DNA of 64,000 nucleotides from Nilaparvata lugens (Eukaryota > Arthropoda > Insecta > Hemiptera > Delphacidae): the NCBI RefSeq assembly GCF_014356525.2, contig NC_052508.1, positions 50,199,858 to 50,263,857 on the forward strand. Direction: 5' to 3'. The notes beneath the pieces were generated by a model that did no database searches, was not told the DNA's origin, and worked only from the letters and a program-made list of their open reading frames with translations. A program made the position numbers and the translations under genes. Of this stretch, positions 12,138 through 23,734 are shown in pieces. The stretch's first letter is position 1; each line of letters starts with the position of its first letter.

Positions 12138-12238
12138 TTACCTCCTTTGCAACCTCGTTAGAGCTTGCTGGAACCAGTTCTTCATAGAATTTTTAATCAG
12201 GTCATCTGTACAGTCTTGGAACCGTTTCCTCACAGCAT
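12138..12238 (-). CDS. DUF4806-like unit, exon 3 (terminal)
   Basis: The acceptor ...CAATTTTTTCAG is followed by AT GCT GTG AGG, completing a G|AT codon from exon 2. It encodes D-A-V-R-K-R-F-Q-D-C-T-D-D-L-I-K, then N-S-M-K-N-W-F-Q-Q-A-L-T-R-L-Q-R-R and TAA at 12138-12140. This is the C-terminal helix and closing W-F-x2-A segment expected in DUF4806 domains, which are widespread in insect proteins of unknown biochemical function. Codons upstream of the acceptor in the same open frame are intron. Splice phases agree with exon 2. Confidence 0.75.
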
Positions 12239-13373
12239 CTGAAAAAATTGAAAACAGAGTACTACAGGGTTTCTCAAAGAATTTTAAGAACTCGTGATTA
12301 TATCTATAAGTAAAATACCTAGCTACAAATGGTATTGTTGATTCTTCAATAAACAATAATTTATTGGTGTTCTACTAAATTCATTTTAAATAGGAAATTC
12401 AATTAATTTCGTAGTAGGCCTACGGTATATTTAGTTTTTTGAGGGGTGAGTTTAAAATCATGAATGTAAGCTCAGGTGGTTGATCGGAACATCAAATAAA
12501 AATTCCTGATTAGAAGAAGTAATGCTGCAAACCCGACCTCAAAAATGTTCACCATGCAAAATAGCGGCATATTGAAGTTTAAATTCAGTGAAAAAAACGT
12601 ATCAATTTATAAGATATTATCTGTACTACTTCCCATCAAATAAACATAGATTTATTACTTTAAATTTGTACATAACAGTTTACAGGCTTAGGCTAATTAT
12701 GTTATTTTTTGAATCACGTTAATATTATTAATTACCGTATATCATATTATTATAATTATTTTAGACATAAGTATTCAATTGAATTGAAAAGAGATGAATA
12801 ATCGAATAGATGGGAAATATCCTTGTGTAGTAGCATTACATTTTCAAATCAGTCCAGTGAAAGTATCTTATTGTACAACCTTATGACCAAGGTTTGAAAA
12901 TTTGTGTAAAAAATAAATAAGATGGAAAAGCTCATTGAATATTCAACTTTTTTGTTGCAAATATTCTCGAGAATATTTTTTTGCTAATGCACTTTTGGTG
13001 CTTCACATAATACCAAAATATTGTTCCATATAATTATATACCGGTAATGAACAAGATTAGAAGATAAACTTGAAGGGTACAATATAATACTACCGTAGGT
13101 CTGAACAAAGTTGTTGAATTACTTGGGTTATATGTTTGTATTATTATGGGTGTGACACTACCAACCCACAATAATACATGGCTTTTCTGAGACAAATCTG
13201 TGACAAAATTGTCCAACTGACTATGAAAAATAACCAGTACCCATAAAAATATAATATTAAAATAATATATTAATGTATCAGAAATATACTGGGAATAGAT
13301 CATAAAATACAACCTACTGAATTATATTTGCATTATCACCGCAACAAGCAATAAATATTGATATCAAACTTAC
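12239..13373 (-). other. intron 2 of the DUF4806-like unit
   Basis: Bounded by donor GTAAGTTT (from 13373) and acceptor TTTTTTCAG (ending 12239). AT-rich. An open frame at 13034-13312 lies within it and shows no domain. Confidence 0.65.
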
Positions 13374-13548
13374 CAAAGATTGAAAAACATATTTGGGTTC
13401 CAAGGAACTTTCTTTTAGCAGGAAAATTCCCTATTTTCTTCCCAGTGAGGGAGAAAAGTTGAGCAGTTTCATCCGTCAGGGAGTGTCTCAGGATTTGCAT
13501 CACCATCACATTACAGTCCCTCCCACCTACATCAGACATCGCTTTGAT
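13374..13548 (-). CDS. DUF4806-like unit, exon 2 (core of domain)
   Basis: The acceptor ...ATATGTTTGCAG is followed by ATC AAA GCG (phase 0), and the exon ends ATC TTT G before GTAAGTTT (phase 1). It encodes I-K-A-M-S-D-V-G-G-R-D-C-N-V-M-V-M-Q-I-L, R-H-S-L-T-D-E-T-A-Q-L-F-S-L-T-G-K-K, then IGNFPAKRKFLGTQICFSIF. The GG(R)D...ML/IL...L...LF...G..GK..F pattern is the most diagnostic part of DUF4806. The length is 175 nt, correct for joining phase 0 to phase 1. No frame damage. Confidence 0.8.
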
Positions 13549-14418
13549 CTGCAAACATATAAATAAATAAAAGATAATATAAGTTTTGATAAATATACAA
13601 AATGCAAATGAATAACATAATATAAAATATAAGAATATAAATACAGTAATGGAAACTACCACTCACGTTTTAAAGTGGCAAAATTTTTTGTGCGTAATTA
13701 AACGTGTGTTAATTTTTTCACAACAAAATTATTCTCAATACAACCTTATATAATGATTTGGTGAAAAGAAGAATGGATAACCAACAGTGGAAAAAACAAT
13801 AATTTACACTAACACAGCATCATGAAGAGCTGTCGTCTTGTTTAAGCTAGAAAAGATGGTGAGCCACACATTATTAAAATCTCAATTAATATAATATTAT
13901 TGTATATTATGTTCTTCGAGAATTTTATTATATTTATGATGAGGAGTGAAACACATTCGATCGCTTTAAGCATCCAGTCAAAAAAGCCACACAGCACGAA
14001 GACACGCAAGTCATATTGAGTATATTATTTTCTACTCACTAAGTAATTATACGTACTAGAATATGTATTCATTTTCTACAGAAGAAGAAAAAGATGATTC
14101 ACAAATCTTTAAATGCATTACTTGTGAATAAAAACTTTGCTTGCGTTTGTATGCAAGCAATTGAATGAATAAATAAATGAATGGATTTATTTATTCATAA
14201 GGGAGGGGAAAGGGTTATCCATAAGGAGCGCAAATGATAGATAGATAATGTTTAGGGGTGATAAATTTGGATATTCTACTGTCTTTCTGGAACTTATTTC
14301 TGTACAGAGGGTAGGCAAACAGCTAAGTTTACAGCTAACAACAAAGTTCTATGGAAATATTAAATTTTGGATACAATTATTGTGTCCAAATGAATTAGAT
14401 AGTCATCATAATACTTAC
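13549..14418 (-). other. intron 1 of the DUF4806-like unit
   Basis: Donor GTAAGTAT at 14418 and acceptor ATGTTTGCAG ending at 13549. The AT-rich interior contains an imperfect foldback near 14130-14200 (GCAAGCAA and TTATTCAT motifs). No coding signal. Confidence 0.6.
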
Positions 14419-14641
14419 AAATGATTTCCTAAAAGATCTATGATGACTCAACTTCTCCTCAAACTCATTGAATGCTTCCATGCTATCGAGAGGAATGAGT
14501 GAAAAGATTTCTTCGTTGGATATTCTCCAATTGTCAGTCCTTCACTCAGGAGGTCGGTATTATTTGTTTCAACTTTTATATTGTCAAATTTCTTATGTAG
14601 AGAAGCTACCATTTCCAATAAATGGTTCAGTTTGTCCATAA
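14419..14641 (-). pseudogene. DUF4806-like unit, exon 1 with a frame break
   Basis: The acceptor ...TTGGTTATTTCAG is followed by TT ATG GAC AAA, so the exon can be entered in the same phase (G|TT) as the lola finger exons, or translation can start at the ATG. The first frame reads M-D-K-L-N-H-L-L-E-M-V-A-S-L-H-K-K-F, then NIKVETNNTDLLSEG, a likely coiled coil. The DUF4806 start (NWRISNEEIFSLIPLDSMEA, then FNEFEEKLSHHRSFRKSF) is in another frame, separated by a one-base deficit near 14535-14545. The exon is 223 nt, where 222 or 225 is needed to reach the phase-0 donor GTAAGT. It is either a pseudogene, an assembly error or an allele. The remaining two exons are intact. Confidence 0.65.
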
Positions 14642-16183
14642 CTGAAATAACCAAAATTTCGCATTTTAAAATAATAATTTCATGGCAATACTAAAATGTA
14701 TCAATTGTTCAAACAGCATATTGGTCATCATGCAGCAATTGTTTTTCAAACATGCAACAATTTTCAAACCAACTGATGTATTAATTGGAATTTTCTATAA
14801 TTAGAAACTAATGTGCTTTATTAATAAGATTGAATATCCAACAAGTAAAGCAGCTGATACAGTGATGTAGCCTAATACTGACCTGTTAAGGAAGGATCTA
14901 GTATCATGAAAGTAACTGCAATGTATAACAATGTTTTGCAAGTGTAAAAAACTAGAAAAAAAAATTGTTAATTCAGGAAAAATATATAATCTGGATTTTG
15001 GTTAGCCAAAGGTATTCATGTAGGCCTATATTAAGGGCAGAATGAAATAAGCCTATCTCATGAACCTTGGAAGAATATAATATGAATTTTGGTTAGCTAA
15101 ACTTATCCATGTAGGCCTATATTAAGGGCAGGGATGAAATAATAGGTCTATCTCATGAATCTGTGTGGATGAGTTTTGAATGGATTATGTGAATAAATAT
15201 TTCGTGAATACGTACAAAACAACACAAAAAAGGAAGTAAGATATGATGAAATTTACTTAATAGAAAATTAAAGAATAGAAACAAATAGAAAACTAGAAAA
15301 TAAGTAGTTACTGAATTATGTATCAAATTAAACAATGAGCTACTGGGAAATAATGAAAATTCTATTATGAAAAATAACCACACTTCAAAATGTTGATCCA
15401 AAATTAGTTTACAAAATACCGGTAATGATTATTATAGGATTATGTCTCAAAGAGCAATAGAACTTTGCGTTAAGAAACGAGATTTCAAACTCTACATAAA
15501 TAATATGAACAAATAAAATTTTATTGTCATTAAGCAACTCTGGAATTACACAAAGCATAATACTAGATTTTAAAATCAAATAATAAGATGATATGCACAA
15601 AACAATATCACACGTTAAATGACATACATAAAAGGAATAGGTACAAGTATCGTATTGAACCACATTACATAAAAAAACTACTTAAATTCACCTTAAGTAA
15701 GCATAAAATCCACATTAAAATGACCCTGAACAATTTACTTTCTATATAATCAAAATGATGTTTCCAAGTTGATTTTTTATCACCCAAGAACTTAACATTA
15801 CTTGAACTATTATCTATTATATGAAATCTATTATGAGTTGAAATGTATTGAATTGAATTTGTATTCTTGATAATATACATAACGTAACATAAAAAACAAA
15901 TAGATAAAAAATTACAAGATAAAAGGAAGCACATTCTTATGGCTTAGGTAGTCATAATAATACTTGACATCTAAAAATGATAATTGATAGTTTGTTGTAA
16001 TAAGAATATTTACACTTTCGTAGCACAGAAGATAAAGCTTCTGGATATCTGGAAAGAATCTAACCTTGGAATAGTGAAACAAATTAAACATTAAGTACAT
16101 TGAATATATTGTTTTACAACAAATCTATGTTTTAAGATAATTTTTGTTGAAAAATTGAGTTACAGAGAATATTTTCACTTGAG
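14642..16183. other. intron, short direct repeat only
   Basis: AT-rich. A diverged direct repeat of about 80 bp lies at about 14990-15070 and 15075-15165 (shared ...TTTTGGTTAGC, TGTAGGCCTATATTAAGGGCAG). Several open frames (15153-16100, minus) are AT-driven and show no domain. Confidence 0.45.
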
Positions 16184-16386
16184 TTACAAAATATTAGGAC
16201 CATGTCTCAAAGCTTGATGAGTTTGAAGATGAGACTTTCGCTTGCCCCGATAAGTGCAAAGGTGGCAATTGAACTGCGGTTCCATGCCACACTCAAACTT
16301 CTGATGTGTTCTCAGAGCTCCTTTCAATTTGTAACTTTTTCCGCATTTATTGCATACGTGCCTCCCATCCAATGTTCTTGAACTAT
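16184..16386 (-). CDS. lola: lola alternative 3' zinc-finger exon, KGAL group
   Basis: The acceptor is ...CGATTTTCAG, then AT AGT TCA (D-S-S-R-T-L-D-G-R-H-V). Finger 1 is C-NK-C, GKSYKLKGALRT, H-QKFE-C. The linker is GMEPQF. Finger 2 is C-HL-C, TYRGKRKSHLQT, H-QALR-H, with the tail GPNIL and TAA. It is the first finger exon upstream (right) of the DUF4806 unit, so the unit lies between the 9238 and 16184 exons. All ligands are present. Confidence 0.9.
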
Positions 16387-17866
16387 CTGAAAATCGAAGA
16401 AGAGTGATTCAGGCTGTTGTAAAACATCATATTAATTAATAAGCTAGAAAATGTGTTCAATTATTTTTGTCATCATGCTTTTAGTGCGTAGTAGGATTTT
16501 AAACTGTAGCCTACATTTTGTTTCTGATTAATCTGAGCATGATTATTTCAAGTAAAACTAGATGTAAATTGATGCTGTTTTCCATGACAAAACATTATAT
16601 AATAACTTTGTTGTAGTTTAGACATGGCGTATCATGACGAAGATAGGCTACTCAGTTTCCAAACTACAACAAATTTGAAATGTACCAAAACAGAATTGTA
16701 GAATGTCTCAAATTCTTCAATCTGGAAATTTGGTACTCATATTCTGAAACACACTTTAATTATTATTATTATTATTTGTAGGCTAACTGAATGTTTTTTT
16801 CTTGCATTGCATTGCTGAATTGAAATGTACTTGAATGTATGGTAAAAATACATTTTAATGACATAAATCTTCTTCCAACTTTTGTTTGAACTCCATTAAT
16901 TGAATTGAATAAACGTAAAGAGATTTTCCGGTGGGGAGGTCCTTGAACCAAATATTTGTTGATAACTAAATTTATAAAATTAATGTATTTTGTGATTAAA
17001 TATTTGATTTGTGTATTATGAAATGTAAATAAATAAGATAGCTTATTTTTGCATAATTTTTTGAAAGAGTTGAAAATGGATTTCATTAAAACACATATAA
17101 CTTACTCATGAAACTATGATTTATTTTTGATTGAGATGCAATAATCGATTATCATCTATACACAAAAAAGTAAAATGTTCTACAACACATTATTCATTGT
17201 TGAATGCATTCCTAAAACTTTTACGATTTTCCGAGCAAGTAAAAAAGTATGCAGGCTACTTTCAATAGCTATATAGTAATAGCTGATGTAATTGATAGTA
17301 GAGCACTTATAAAAATGTCAAATAGGCTATATTCAGCAACTGAATGCAAAAATTTCAACATGAAGCTGGACAATATTATCTACACAATCAAATAAAATTA
17401 ATAAAAATAATTACAAAAATATATGAATGTATAGGGATATGAAAAAACTACAAACCTATTAAAATAAAAAATTATAAATTAACAAATAATAATAATAGAA
17501 TGTTCAAAATCATGAGAAATTCATTAGACTGTTTTGATCAAGGTAGCCCAATTCAAATAGAAACGATAGCAAAGGAAGAAAACACGATAATTGAATGTTG
17601 TATATGAACACATCAACACACAAGAAGCAATGCGTGAGATTTACCCCTTTACTGTCAGCCTTACTAATAATATCTACAGTTTCCCATTCAACCAATGCTG
17701 ACACACTTAATTGAATCTCACAATATGATAATTAGATTGATAACTTATGAATTGATACTAACAAGAGAAAACTAAAAGTAGACAACGATGTCTTAGAAAT
17801 GTTAAACTCACTTTTATTAAGGAAACTCGTTTTTCCTGCAAATAAAGATAGAATACATGGAAATAA

Positions 17867-18072
17867 TCATAGCATAGCGGGTATACGATGTTGTATAATT
17901 ATGTGTTTTTTAAGGCTCGATTTGCGTTTGGCCCGGTAGGGACAGTGTGGACACTGGAATTGTGGTTCAAGGCCACACTCGTATCTCTGATGAGTGCCGA
18001 GAGCTCCTTTCATCTTGTAGCTTTTCCCACATTTCTGACACACGTATCTTCCGTCAACAAATTCTGATTGAT
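17867..18072 (-). CDS. lola: lola alternative 3' zinc-finger exon, ATG-less frame
   Basis: The acceptor is ...TATTTTCAG, then AT CAA TCA GAA TTT (D-Q-S-E-F-V-D-G-R-Y-V). Finger 1 is C-QK-C, GKSYKMKGALGT, H-QRYE-C. The linker is GLEPQF. Finger 2 is C-PH-C, PYRAKRKSSLKK, H-IIIQ-H, with the tail RIPAML and TGA. It is open for 68 codons after the junction but has no usable in-frame ATG upstream of the fingers. The finger 1 GALGTHQRYEC is shared exactly with the 20771-20979 exon, which also has KRKSSL in finger 2, so the two are close duplicates. Confidence 0.88.
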
Positions 18073-18715
18073 CTGAAAATAATAAAAAATTCTGAATAAT
18101 ATGATATTCATTAACTACTGTAATTCTGTAATTCTAAATCATACGGAAATGGAAATCGTCAACAGGTGTGAATGATCTGAAAGTTCTCAGAAATATAAAA
18201 GTATCTACAGGAGAAAATAACAATCTTTACATCGCTACAAAGGCAGTAGAATAATATTTGAGAAATGTAGTAGACTATTGCACTTTTTCATCAGGTACGT
18301 TTCACAATACGAATAAATAACTAAACTGGACTGATTTAACCCCCTGCAACAGTACAGAGTAACTTATTCTCTCTCCCACCCTGAACCGTGAATATTTTTA
18401 ATACCCACTCTATAACCACCGTACGTTTATTACTTGAATACCCTTGATGGGCGCGTGAGATTACCAACCATGCAAAACAAACAAATAAAAAATTAAAAAT
18501 ATATATAATTGAAATTAAACTAAAATGAAAACGGAGTCATTAATATTGTGTTTTATTGATTAAATAATTGGATAAATTCAATTATAACCTTATGAAGCCA
18601 TTTTTCAAAGATCTTAAAGAGGTATAGACCCACGTACAATGCGTATGCCTTCCCAATGCTTGCTCTTACTTGAAATTGAAGCTGCCTTAATTAAGGTATT
18701 ATTTTAGAGCGAGAT

Positions 18716-18764
18716 ATTATATATATATATATAATATATATATATATAATATATATATATATAA
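18716..18764. repeat. (TA)n low-complexity tract
   Basis: Three runs of alternating TA separated by TAA interruptions. It creates a spurious Tyr/Ile-rich open frame on the minus strand. Confidence 0.85.
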
Positions 18765-19038
18765 TCGTAATATAAATACCAAAGGTCTTTGATATGTAAT
18801 AATCTTCCAGGTTTCCCCCTCAATGGCCAATTTCCAAGAACGACACTAGCACTGCATGTGAGTCTATGCATCTTAAAGATCTTTGCCATTTTTTATGTAT
18901 ACTGAATGAATAAACTAATCAAATACCGGTAAGTTATTAATCCTCAAGATAAAAACCTTTTTGACTAATTTGAAAACAGATTCAGTCATTATTATCGTGT
19001 TTAATATTACACGAATAATTTGATGAAATTTATTACAG

Positions 19039-19233
19039 TTACAGCATGGAGCCATGCTTTAAACCAAGGTGGAGTTGGAGGCTGTATTTCTGTTTGGCTC
19101 GATAAGGACACTTGGGGCACTGGAATTGAGGTTCCTTTCCAACGAACTTCTGATGATTGGTGAGAGCTCCCTTCAACTTGTAACTCCTGCCACAGTTCAG
19201 ACACACAAATCTCAATCAAACATTCTAACTGAC
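19039..19233 (-). pseudogene. lola: decayed lola finger exon (frameshifted)
   Basis: The acceptor GTTGTTTCCAG and the junction codons GT CAG TTA GAA TGT TTG ATT match the 20771 exon (ATCAGTTGGCATGTTTGATT). About five bases are then missing before finger 1, shifting the frame. A further three bases are lost where the finger 1 C-terminal Cys should be (HQKFVGKEPQF in the ancestral frame). Finger 2 still reads C-PK-C, PYRAKQKYSLQL, H-LGLK-H-GSML to TAA at 19039-19041 in the original frame. It is a dead duplicate within the KGAL group. Confidence 0.82.
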
Positions 19234-20149
19234 CTGGAAACAACAAATAACAACTAAATAGCATAGACCTACTTTCTTGTTACAAAGAGTAGTCGATTTG
19301 TAACAATATAGTCTATCAAGCTTATATGTTATGATAACAAGTTAGCAGAGTCTCTATACGAGATAGGCTTATCGGTAGGTTATAATAGTGTTCAAAAGTT
19401 ACCCTACAGTTTTGAAAAGTCATATAAATTCAATGAAACAAGATACAAGCTTTTTTAAAATTTGAAAACAGAAACAGTCATTATTATCGTATTGTATATT
19501 ACTTTTTACTTGAATAATTTGATCAAATGATTTTGATTTTGGAATTTTATTACAGCCTTATGTGGTAGTGGTAGTAGGCTACTTAAGTACAACCCATCAC
19601 AAAGCTGGGGTTGGTGTTGTTTTAAAAGAAAACACTAGAATAGTTTGATAGTGCAAAATTTTTCCATAACAAGTGCTAAAGGTAGTTAGATCAACGCTAC
19701 AGTCCAATAAAGATTGCACATTATATAGTTTAGTAGATAACAGGTCCTGAAGGGTAGTATTAAAAAATAATAAAAATGGGATATTTTACATGCATAATTT
19801 ATTTATTATAGCTTACAAAACAGGTATAAATTTTCTAATCTAATTTTTTACAAAATTGTTATACTAGGTAGGTATACATTCTTATCGTACCTAAAGAAGG
19901 TTTGATGTACATAAATATTCCGAATACCATTAAGAACACTTTTTATGTTTTTTTTTCAATCTAGGCAAGAATCACAGTCTAGTCTATATTTAAACTTAAC
20001 TAATAAGCTGAACAAATTTAATTTTAAACAAAAAATAATATTTACATAATTTTTGGCATGATTTGTGATTGATTAATATAGATAAATAATTAGATAATAA
20101 TAATATATAGGCCTATATATGTTGTGTTCGAAAATGAGTAGTAGAAATA

Positions 20150-20307
20150 TCAGGACCATTCCTCAAAGCTAAATGGGTCAACAAAGTTCTTTTCCATACC
20201 ACATTCATATATCTGATGAATTATCAGGGCTTCTTTCAATGAGAAACTATCTCCGCAATTATTATTGCTGCACACGTATCTCACTTCAAAAGATCTTGAA
20301 TTATTAT
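20150..20307 (-). pseudogene. lola: lola-type exon that has lost finger 2
   Basis: The acceptor ...CATTTCCAG is followed by AT AAT AAT TCA, and the frame stays open for 52 codons. Finger 1 is distorted: C-SNNN-C (two extra residues between the cysteines), GDSFSLKEALII, H-QIYE-C. After GMEK the whole second finger is deleted and the frame ends FVDPFSFEEWS, TGA. The 3' flank still resembles the end of the 16184 exon (GGACCAT...CTCAAAGCT on the plus strand). It could in principle still splice, but it cannot make the normal two-finger module. Confidence 0.7.
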
Positions 20308-20770
20308 CTGGAAATGGAAGAGAAGTAGTAAATCAGACCCGTGGCAACAGAATTTATTACACAAGAAAAGATTAATGTTCAATAAAAATGAATTTAATGG
20401 GAATGAAATTATTTTATTTCATAAATGAGGAATATTGATTTCACTAGGTTCGCAATCAATACTTTGAATAGATTGAAAGATGAATTTTATTTTAGTGTTA
20501 AATATTTAGTGGATGATGGTGATGGTTATGACTTTTATGGTCTTGATTATTAAATTCAGACATTATAATGAGTTCTATCTACTAGTAGACCTACCGGTAC
20601 ATAAAAGTATTAAAACATAAATAAATGATTCCTAAAAACAAAACCCGTATACATGATGTATGTAATAGTAATTTTAGTTGGTTTAGTTCATTAATGAACA
20701 ATGATAAATTATATGGCATGAGTTTGATCCATAAATGAATAATGAAGGGGTCATAATTGGAGAGAGCCAC

Positions 20771-20979
20771 TTATTGTTGCATTACGGACCTATGCTTTAC
20801 AAACATGTGAAGTCGGAGACTGGATTTTCGTTTGGTACGATAAGGACACTTGGTACACTGGAATTGAGGTTCCTTTCCACACTCGTATCTCTGGTGAGTG
20901 CCAAGAGCTCCCTTCAACTTGTAACTCCTCCCACAGTTCTGACACACAAATCTTCCATCAATCAAACATGCCAACTGAT
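20771..20979 (-). CDS. lola: lola alternative 3' zinc-finger exon, KGAL group
   Basis: The acceptor is ...TATTTTCAG, then AT CAG TTG GCA (D-Q-L-A-C-L-I-D-G-R-F-V). Finger 1 is C-QN-C, GRSYKLKGALGT, H-QRYE-C. The linker is GKEPQF. Finger 2 is C-TK-C, PYRTKRKSSLRL, H-MFVK-H, with the tail RSVMQQ. It is the living sister of the pseudo-exon at 19039. The plus-strand frame over it is a shadow. An extra Cys in the N-terminal lead (LACLI) is also kept in the pseudogene. Confidence 0.9.
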
Positions 20980-21938
20980 CTGAAAATAAATAATGAAATG
21001 ACAAATTAAAACCAAACAAAATACTTTCTACCAAAGATAATATGAAGCTCTAATGAGATCCATTGTCCATTGATAATTATTACCTACTGTCAGCATTGGT
21101 TGAACGGGATCACTGATATTATTGATAAAAGGAATGCTGACACTCAAAAGTGAATCTCACACTAGGCAATAGAGGCAATTATATTTCTTATGCATCTCTA
21201 CTTTCCAAAAATATCTATGTGTTGATTAAAATGTATTCAATTAGTTGAGATTAGGTAGCAGCAGCCAAAACTGTAATTAGATTATTGGTCTGTAGCAAAT
21301 GATACTCAAATTATTTTACAGAGTTTTATGTTATAGTATAGAAGCTTATAAAATAAAATGATGATATTCTAGAGCATGAAATGAGGGCTAATGGGATAGT
21401 AGAAAATTATTTTAAATAAGCAATTTTAGATCAATTTATTCATTAGTTCATGAAAGTTGTATCAAAATGAAATCTCTCCACACTATATAACGAGATTCAT
21501 AATGTAAATTGTTTTAAATTTATAAATAACTAGGCTAGACTGTAGTACAAAAAATTAAAATATGTTATCTTCCTTCCAAATAACTAAAAAATAGAATAAT
21601 CATGAATGTACTTGAAAATGAAGACACAAAACTAAAATGATTCAGAAAAAGGCAAATTATTTCATAATGTACTGTTTGGCGTTCCCAGGAAGACTAGTTT
21701 AGATAGTGGCGACGAGGTTAACAAAATAAAAAACCTAATCAACTCTAGTAGCTCTTTTCATAAAGTCTAATTAAAAGTAGACCTCGCGCAGGTATGAACA
21801 GATCCAATTGTTTATGCCACCCAATTAGCCCATCGGAGAAAATTCTGTCACGAAAAGTAGGTCACTGTTAAAACAGCCAATAGTAGATGATTATGTTGGC
21901 GTATCTACAATATTATTATTGTAGACAGCAACTATGGC

Positions 21939-22290
21939 GAGGTCCACGTTGTAATGGCAGTGGGAAAAATAGGAGAACAGCGTTACCAATTTTCTGCTTT
22001 GCCACTGCCTTTTATAGAGGATAGTTGATACCAATATATCTGTTCATTATTAATAATATTAACTGTTCATCCTTGTCTTGAAATACCTAATAAATAATAT
22101 TTTATTTGGCAAGTGAATATATTTTTCAATAAATGAATAATAAATTTTCATAATTGAGATTAAATATATTTTGTTAATTATATTTCTACATTGTTAAAAA
22201 ACGAGCTGGAAAAGGCTAGTCTTATCGAATGATAGACAAGGATAGCAACACCAAATGTCAATCAAATACTGCCATTACAACGTGGACCTC
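21939..22290. mobile_element. non-autonomous element with 22-bp inverted ends
   Basis: The ends are GAGGTCCACGTTGTAATGGCAG and its complement CTGCCATTACAACGTGGACCTC. The interior is AT-rich without an open frame. Target duplication unclear. Confidence 0.7.
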
Positions 22291-22400
22291 AATAATATTT
22301 ATTCCAATTATAAAGCTTATATTAGATTACATCAAAGTTGTCAATAGAATGTTTTTCCGTTCTTATTAATTCTAGATTGAACATAAAGGTGGAATTTCTT

Positions 22401-22818
22401 AAGGGGCGTTCACTAGATTAGGTAGTTTAGTTGAATAAAATTGAAGTTTTGTATAAAATAAATGTATTTTGCGAACTTCAAGTCAAGTTTACAAGAACAG
22501 AAACTTATTGCATCCACTACTATACCAATGTAGACCCTTCTTCACGTTTTGCAGATGTTGAGCATGTTTGACTTTTGTATTCAATTTGAATCTTGAAGAT
22601 ACAATCGAACATACCAATGGAAAAATGAGATCAAAACAGTTTTCAGTCAATGTAGAATGTATAAAAACAAGTAAAAATAAAAGTATGAAAATTTAGAAGA
22701 AAGCTTTATTTGAGATTTATTTATTAGATTTTTTAATTTATGTTTTCAAAATCACCCATTCAACTCAAACGTTAAAATAATTGAATTCAATTAAACTTGA
22801 CTAATGTGAACGCACCTT
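22401..22818. mobile_element. MITE with AAGGnGCGTTCAC ends
   Basis: Left end AAGGGGCGTTCACTAGATTA, right end ...CTAATGTGAACGCACCTT, inverted relative to each other. The inner arms (AGTTTAGTTGAAT / ATTCAATTAAACTTGAC) also pair. No coding sequence. Confidence 0.65.
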
Positions 22819-23045
22819 GAGCGACGACTCGAGCCGCCGCGGCTGCAGTAGCCTACATAGCGTATAAATTCACTAGATTCGATGATTCATCAGAGATGCA
22901 ATACTATAGTAGCCAATACTTCCAGTTTATCTGCCGCCATAACGTTCATACGTCATAAAAATAAATTAATCATGGAATCTCTAATGAATTTATGTGCTAT
23001 GTACTCCAGCCGCGCGTCTCGAGTCGTCGCTAAGGATGCACCTTT
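22815..23045. mobile_element. GC-rich foldback element abutting the previous MITE
   Basis: Left arm GCGACGACTCGAGCCGCCGCGGCTG, right arm CAGCCGCGCGTCTCGAGTCGTCGC, inverted around an AT-rich centre. The CG-rich arms stand out from the surrounding AT-rich intron. It lies directly against the MITE at 22401-22818, so the two may be nested or share an end. Confidence 0.6.
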
Positions 23046-23734
23046 CTTGGCAATAACGCATCATCTGTTTCTCAAGTTCCATTGAATCTGGTAGAAATTT
23101 ATCAGGACAAACAAAAAATTATTAACACTTTGGTGTCAACTTAGCTTTATAGACATAAGCTACTTTGAAAATAATTTTATTACAGTACTGTAATAAAAGA
23201 ATACGTAGTTGAATAATAAAAAGTACGTAGTTGAAAAGAATATATGAGATTTAAATTGTTTCCTCTTTATCAAAATGACTCAATACGCAAAATAACATTC
23301 CATGTAGGCCTATGATTATGAAATCAATCTTGATCTTGATTAATAATATATAGTCGCTGCACAATCACGTGTTTCGTGTCTTTGTTTGATCTTTTTTTAA
23401 TATAACCTACCTGCGCACACGGTTTTAAACCTATGCAGGTATCATTTTCCCTCAAATATTACCCGTAATTATTTATAATGGACATTATTATTATTTATTC
23501 TAGCAGCAATGTTACTTTATAATTAATAAACTATAAATATATAGCTACATTTAGCATCAACTTGCTAATTCAATAAGTAAGTACCCTTATTGTTTTTCGT
23601 TTTCTTTGTTTGTAATGTTTTTTGGAAAATAAAGTTCAAAGTTCATATGTTTAGCAACAGATTATGAATATAGTAGTATCACAGTATTGAAAATTTCCTT
23701 TTCCTTCTATATTGGCCTTGAAATGCAAACTTCC

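Noticed and set aside
22815..23045. CpG-rich promoter
   Set aside because: The CG-rich parts are inverted copies of each other around an AT-rich core, which fits a foldback element better than a promoter.
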